Below, in pieces: positions 60,699 to 64,000 of a DNA stretch of 64,000 nucleotides. Position 1 is the first letter of the stretch; every line of letters begins with the position of its first letter. The DNA is from Palsa-892 sp963751615 (GTDB taxonomy: Bacteria > Pseudomonadota > Alphaproteobacteria > Rhizobiales > Xanthobacteraceae). The notes below the pieces were generated by a model. The model saw only the letters and a list, made by a program, of their open reading frames with translations. It was not told the origin of the DNA and searched no databases. The stretch is from NCBI GenBank assembly GCA_963751615.1, contig CAVVVG010000005.1, positions 744,001 through 808,000 on the forward strand, given 5' to 3'. The position numbers were made by a program, and so were the translations under genes.

Positions 60699-61640
60699 AT
60701 GAAACGACATCCGCACCGGTCGCCGCGAGCCCTACCGCCCGCTTCCGATCGAAGTTCGAGGCTGATCGGTATCGGATTGATGTGCGCAGCGGTGTTTTGC
60801 TTCACGCTTCTCGATACCACGGGAAAATGGCTGAACTCGCTCATACCGACGCTTCAGGTCGTCTGGGGACGTTATGCTGCTCACTTCATTCTATCGCTGA
60901 TTTTCATAAACCCATGGACCATGCCAGGTTTATTGAGAACCAAACGGCCGTGGCTGCAATTCTGGCGCTCAGTCTTGCTTGTCACTTCGACTGCGTTCAA
61001 TTTTTTCGCTCTCCGTTATTTGCAGCTCGACCAGACCTCGGCAATCGGATTTTCCACTCCCTTTTTCGTTGCGTTATGCGCCGGTCCAATGCTCGGCGAA
61101 TGGATTGGGCCGCGCCGTTGGGTCGCGATTCTCGTCGGTTTCTCGGGCATTCTTCTGGTCACACGTCCGGGCAGTGGAGGAATCAATCCGGCAGTGGTTC
61201 TTTCGATCGGAAGTGCACTCTGCTACGCCCTCTACAGCCTCACGACGAGAATGCTTGCGGCCTACGATTCAACCGAAACAACCGTCTTCTATTCGGCGCT
61301 TGTCGGAACAGTGCTGTCCGCCCTGCCCCTGCCCTTCGTTTGGACGACACCGAGCGAACCGGCGGTAATTGGCGGCATGATTTTCACCGGCCTGTTTGGC
61401 TGGATTGGCCATCTGTTCCTAATCATGGCGCACCGGCGCGCGCCGGCGTCAATCTTAGCGCCTTTCATGTATACACAGATCATTTGGATGATCGCGGCTG
61501 GCTATCTCGTTTTCAATAATCTGCCGAACGAATGGACGCTCGCTGGCGTCGCCATCGTTATCGGATCGGGACTTTATCTGCTCTACCGTGAGAAGCGGAT
61601 GAAAGCCGAGGATTCGATCAAGGCACAGGCCAGTGAGTGA
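60699..61640 (+). CDS. DMT-superfamily transporter (EamA)
   Basis: 313 residues from ATG 60699, with ten transmembrane helices in two EamA halves (RLIGIGLMCAAVFCFTLLDT opens the first, PAVVLSIGSALCYALYSLTT the second). The amphipathic WGRYAAHFILS and RYLQLDQTSAIGF stretches are usual for the family. Members export amino acids or other metabolites. It is 11 bases after the SDR gene and probably co-transcribed; its stop abuts the convergent dehydrogenase gene. Confidence 0.9.
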   Translation: MKRHPHRSPRALPPASDRSSRLIGIGLMCAAVFCFTLLDTTGKWLNSLIPTLQVVWGRYAAHFILSLIFINPWTMPGLLRTKRPWLQFWRSVLLVTSTAFNFFALRYLQLDQTSAIGFSTPFFVALCAGPMLGEWIGPRRWVAILVGFSGILLVTRPGSGGINPAVVLSIGSALCYALYSLTTRMLAAYDSTETTVFYSALVGTVLSALPLPFVWTTPSEPAVIGGMIFTGLFGWIGHLFLIMAHRRAPASILAPFMYTQIIWMIAAGYLVFNNLPNEWTLAGVAIVIGSGLYLLYREKRMKAEDSIKAQASE

Positions 61641-62564
61641 TTATTTCGCTGCCGATCTCTTGGCCGCATGCAGAGGCGAAAGCCCGTTCAATTCCGCGAT
61701 CGCGTCTACGAGCAGCGGCACGTTTTCCGACCCATACCCCATGCTTTCCGCCGCGGCGTAGCAATTCTTGATCGTAGCCGCCATCACATTCACGACGCCC
61801 GAGGCGTTCCCCAAATTCGTGACATAGCGCATGTCCTTATGCGCGTTCCTGAGCGCGAATTTGTGTGACTCGCGATTTCCATCGAGCGCATAGCCCATAA
61901 AGGTTTGATAAAATCCGCAATCCATTCGTCCGCCACGGATCACCCTGTCGAACGTTCTCGGGTCAATCCCTGACTTCCGCGCGAGCGCAATCGCTTCGGA
62001 ATAGATTGCGCCATAGCCCATGGCGAGAAAATTGTTGATCAGTTTTATAGCATGCCCCGCACCGACAGGGCCAACATGATTGATCGCGTCGGCGAAACAG
62101 CTAATGATCAGCTTAACCTTTTTGAAGGTCGCGGCATCTCCACCCATCATCACGCCGAGCGTGCCTTCTTCAGCTTCCTTCGGTGTACGCGCAAGTGGCG
62201 CGTCGCAAAAAGTAACGCCTTTGGCCGATAGCTCTTCGGCAAGCGAACGCGTCAGCGTTGGCTCGGAAGTCGAAGTGTCGACAATGATCAGTCCCTCTTT
62301 TGCGCCCGCGCAAACGCCGTCCTTGCCGCGCATCAGCGCCTCGACCTCAGTTGCGCCGGTTACACAAAGAAAAATGACGTCGCTTATTTCAGCCAATTCT
62401 TTAGGGGACGCTGCTTCTTTCGCTCCGCGTTCCACAAGATCGTTGACCGGCGCCCGGTTGCGATGACCAAGAATCGTCAGCGGATGTCCCTTCTCCATGA
62501 GGTTCTTTGCCATACCATGGCCCATCAAACCGACACCAATAAAACCAATCCTTTCCTTGACCAT
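61641..62564 (-). CDS. 3-hydroxyisobutyrate dehydrogenase-family oxidoreductase
   Basis: 307 residues from ATG 62564, seven bases after GGGGGA; an ATG two codons upstream is too close to that site. The beta-hydroxyacid dehydrogenase family is shown by IGFIGVGLMGHGMAKNL, FCDAPLARTPKEAEEGTLGV and the catalytic Lys in GAGHAIKLINNFLAMG. Members reduce tartronate semialdehyde or oxidise 3-hydroxyisobutyrate and similar acids. The substrate is not clear. It is on the same strand as the sugar permease and methyltransferase, 98 bases downstream of the latter. Confidence 0.9.
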   Translation of the reverse strand: MVKERIGFIGVGLMGHGMAKNLMEKGHPLTILGHRNRAPVNDLVERGAKEAASPKELAEISDVIFLCVTGATEVEALMRGKDGVCAGAKEGLIIVDTSTSEPTLTRSLAEELSAKGVTFCDAPLARTPKEAEEGTLGVMMGGDAATFKKVKLIISCFADAINHVGPVGAGHAIKLINNFLAMGYGAIYSEAIALARKSGIDPRTFDRVIRGGRMDCGFYQTFMGYALDGNRESHKFALRNAHKDMRYVTNLGNASGVVNVMAATIKNCYAAAESMGYGSENVPLLVDAIAELNGLSPLHAAKRSAAK

Positions 62565-62662
62565 CGTCATTTCCCCCAATTCGTCGAATCTATATTTTTC
62601 GGTCACCGCTAAGGCGTTAAATCTTAGCATAGGATGAAAAAATCAGACGATGACGAGCGCGT

Positions 62663-63295
62663 TCAGGGCAACCGAAAAAACACAGGCAAGATACCCAAGT
62701 TGTGCAGATACTCGAATCCTTCCGCAAGCGGAATTGAGATCAAGAAAATACAGGCGTCGACAAATGTCACCCACACATTCCGGGGTTTGATCGTCAGACT
62801 GTCGACATCCTGCCAGAGCGAAAACTTGGGAAAAAACCGCGGAACGCGCCTGAGATATTTGCGATAGGATGCGCCGAAGTTTTCCAGCAAAAACCGCTCC
62901 TCGGAAAAGGTCAGAATGTGAAAGATCAACCAAGTGATGATCCCCGCCGCGAGAGCGAGGGAGATGCTGCCAACTTGCGCGCCAACACCAACGGCTCCGA
63001 TGATGGAAAAGAAATAGAGCGGGTTGCGGCAGATTGAATAAGGCCCATTGCAAATAAGACTCTTGTTCTTGAGACCCCCGATGTAAAACGAGCACCACGT
63101 CCGGCCGAGGATACAAAAAACAATAAGGCAGAAGCCCGTAAACTCGATCGTCTCGTGCACGATTCCTCCGTCCGGCCATTGCGAATCGCCGAATACGAGC
63201 ACGAAAATTCCGCCGACCGTGACCAACAACAAGATGGCCTTGCGGATCGACTGAATCTTGGAGAGAAAATGTTCGGCGCGGAAGAGTGCAGACAT
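62663..63295 (-). CDS. Membrane methyltransferase (ICMT/PEMT-like)
   Basis: 210 residues from ATG 63295, seven bases after GAGGA; longer frames upstream lack such a site. Several hydrophobic helices and the family's C-terminal active-site region: GPYSICRNPLYFFSII, EERFLLENFGASYRKYLRRVPRF, with the RNPLY and EE...G..Y.KY...V.RF pattern of isoprenylcysteine carboxyl methyltransferase and phospholipid methyltransferases. In bacteria the substrate is usually unknown; lipids are likely. It lies between the sugar permease and the dehydrogenase, with 88- and 98-base gaps, so a shared operon is possible but not proven. Confidence 0.85.
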   Translation of the reverse strand: MSALFRAEHFLSKIQSIRKAILLLVTVGGIFVLVFGDSQWPDGGIVHETIEFTGFCLIVFCILGRTWCSFYIGGLKNKSLICNGPYSICRNPLYFFSIIGAVGVGAQVGSISLALAAGIITWLIFHILTFSEERFLLENFGASYRKYLRRVPRFFPKFSLWQDVDSLTIKPRNVWVTFVDACIFLISIPLAEGFEYLHNLGILPVFFRLP

Positions 63296-63383
63296 GATGA
63301 ATTCCTCACGAATCGTTTGCGCGAACGTGTCCATAGGGTCAAGCCGTACGATTGTCGTGTCCAAAAATAACGGTATTACGCGG

Positions 63384-64000
63384 TTATTCCTTCACCGCGC
63401 CAGTCATGGCGGACACATAGTGCTCAACGAAGAAAGTATAGAGCACGACCAAAGGCAGCGATCCCACAAGCGCCCCAGCCATCAATGAACCCCAGCGATA
63501 AATGTCTCCATCAACGAATTCGTTCACAATCGCAACCGGGACTGTCTTGTGACTCGTTGAAGAAATAAAAGTCAGTGCATAAATGAATTCATTCCAGCAG
63601 AGCGTGAAACAGAAAATGAAGGCGGAGATCAACCCTGGGATCGAGAGTGGTAGAACAATCTTGGTTAAAATCTGCCAGCGGCTCGCGCCATCGATTAAAG
63701 CGCACTCCTCAAGCTCGAACGGGATCGTCTTAAAATATCCCATTAGAAGCCAGGTCGAGAAGGGAATCAGAATGGTGGGATAAGTGAGGATCAACGCGAA
63801 GGGCGTATCGAATAATCCATACTGAAAAACCACGGTCGAAAGAGGAATAAACAAGATTGAAGGTGGAATGAGATAAGCGAGAAAAATCGCGCCCCCGACC
63901 CATTGTGCGCCCTTGTAGCGCAGGCGTACGATCGCATAAGCCGCAAGAATGCTCGCGACGATCGAAAGAATCGTCGCGGCCGTCGCAATAAACATCGTGT
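63384..64000 (-). CDS. Carbohydrate ABC transporter permease, 5' end outside window
   Basis: The last 205 or so codons of a MalG/UgpE-type permease; the frame stays open to the window edge, and full-length members have about 275-280 residues, so the N-terminal third is missing. The EAA coupling motif reads EECALIDGASRWQILTKIVLP. Six-helix layout with late VGSLPLVVLYTFFVEHYVSAM. It belongs to the carbohydrate uptake (CUT1) group for sugars or polyols; its partners must lie to the right of the window. Confidence 0.92.
   Translation of the reverse strand, partial: TMFIATAATILSIVASILAAYAIVRLRYKGAQWVGGAIFLAYLIPPSILFIPLSTVVFQYGLFDTPFALILTYPTILIPFSTWLLMGYFKTIPFELEECALIDGASRWQILTKIVLPLSIPGLISAFIFCFTLCWNEFIYALTFISSTSHKTVPVAIVNEFVDGDIYRWGSLMAGALVGSLPLVVLYTFFVEHYVSAMTGAVKE

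Overview
The window looks like chromosome from an alphaproteobacterium of the Hyphomicrobiales (Rhizobiales). No single gene fixes the genus. The lineage call rests on several markers seen together: a three-gene pntAA-pntAB-pntB operon preceded by an aa3-oxidase subunit IV peptide, CpdR, GapR (DUF2312) beside DUF1244, a cysteine-free L36, an hsp20 gene with a ROSE-type RNA thermometer, homospermidine synthase with a type III ornithine decarboxylase, and a small RNA resembling MmgR (alpha-r8). Base composition looks even throughout. I see no insertion sequence, phage gene, integrase or CRISPR array, so this reads as core chromosome.

Layout. 1-3515 (minus strand): transhydrogenase pntB (cut by the window edge), pntAB, pntAA, a 50-residue oxidase subunit and an ABC1/UbiB-like kinase. 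3918-11493: an M3 oligopeptidase, then a plus-strand cell-envelope group of a sigma-54 response regulator, a YkuD L,D-transpeptidase with tandem repeats, and a DUF882 (M15-like) peptidase. 11501-16359: GapR, DUF1244, glycerate 2-kinase, DUF1036 protein, pyruvate kinase, a TPR protein, L36 and tRNA-Val(GAC). 16414-20574: cpdR, an N-formylglutamate amidohydrolase, an MmgR-like small RNA, histidinol phosphatase, an alpha/beta hydrolase and a small secreted protein. 20740-22230: sigma-32 promoter, ROSE element, hsp20, and a second secreted protein related to the first. 22615-28854: gltB, broken by a one-base insertion, and gltD. 28857-33971: a DUF459 protein, a lytic transglycosylase, KpsF/GutQ isomerase and ferrochelatase.

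34016-46255 is one minus-strand operon: a fused indolepyruvate ferredoxin oxidoreductase, an acyl-CoA synthetase, a complete branched-chain-type ABC transporter (livG, livH, livM, livK, livF) and a PaaK-like ligase. It fits uptake of aromatic or branched-chain (amino) acids and their conversion to CoA thioesters. 46477-49869 holds a nickel/cobalt exporter-type permease with a histidine-rich loop, a DUF1007 protein and a gamma-glutamyltransferase. 50013-54042 is a polyamine block: a long structured leader matching the speF motif setting, ornithine decarboxylase, a GNAT acetyltransferase and homospermidine synthase. 54039-58896 is a zinc module: small His-containing membrane peptide, znuC, znuB, znuA, a CobW/ZNG1 GTPase and a WD40 protein, with a Zur-like palindrome upstream. 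58995-64000 holds a creatininase-family protein, an SDR, a DMT exporter, a 3-hydroxyisobutyrate dehydrogenase-like enzyme, a membrane methyltransferase and the 3' part of a sugar ABC permease.

The most interesting signals are regulatory RNAs and one broken gene: the approximately 410-base leader before ornithine decarboxylase, the MmgR-like sRNA, the ROSE thermometer, and the gltB frameshift. I did not find a convincing wholly new system. The least-described unit is the CobW-WD40-small peptide extension of the zinc operon.
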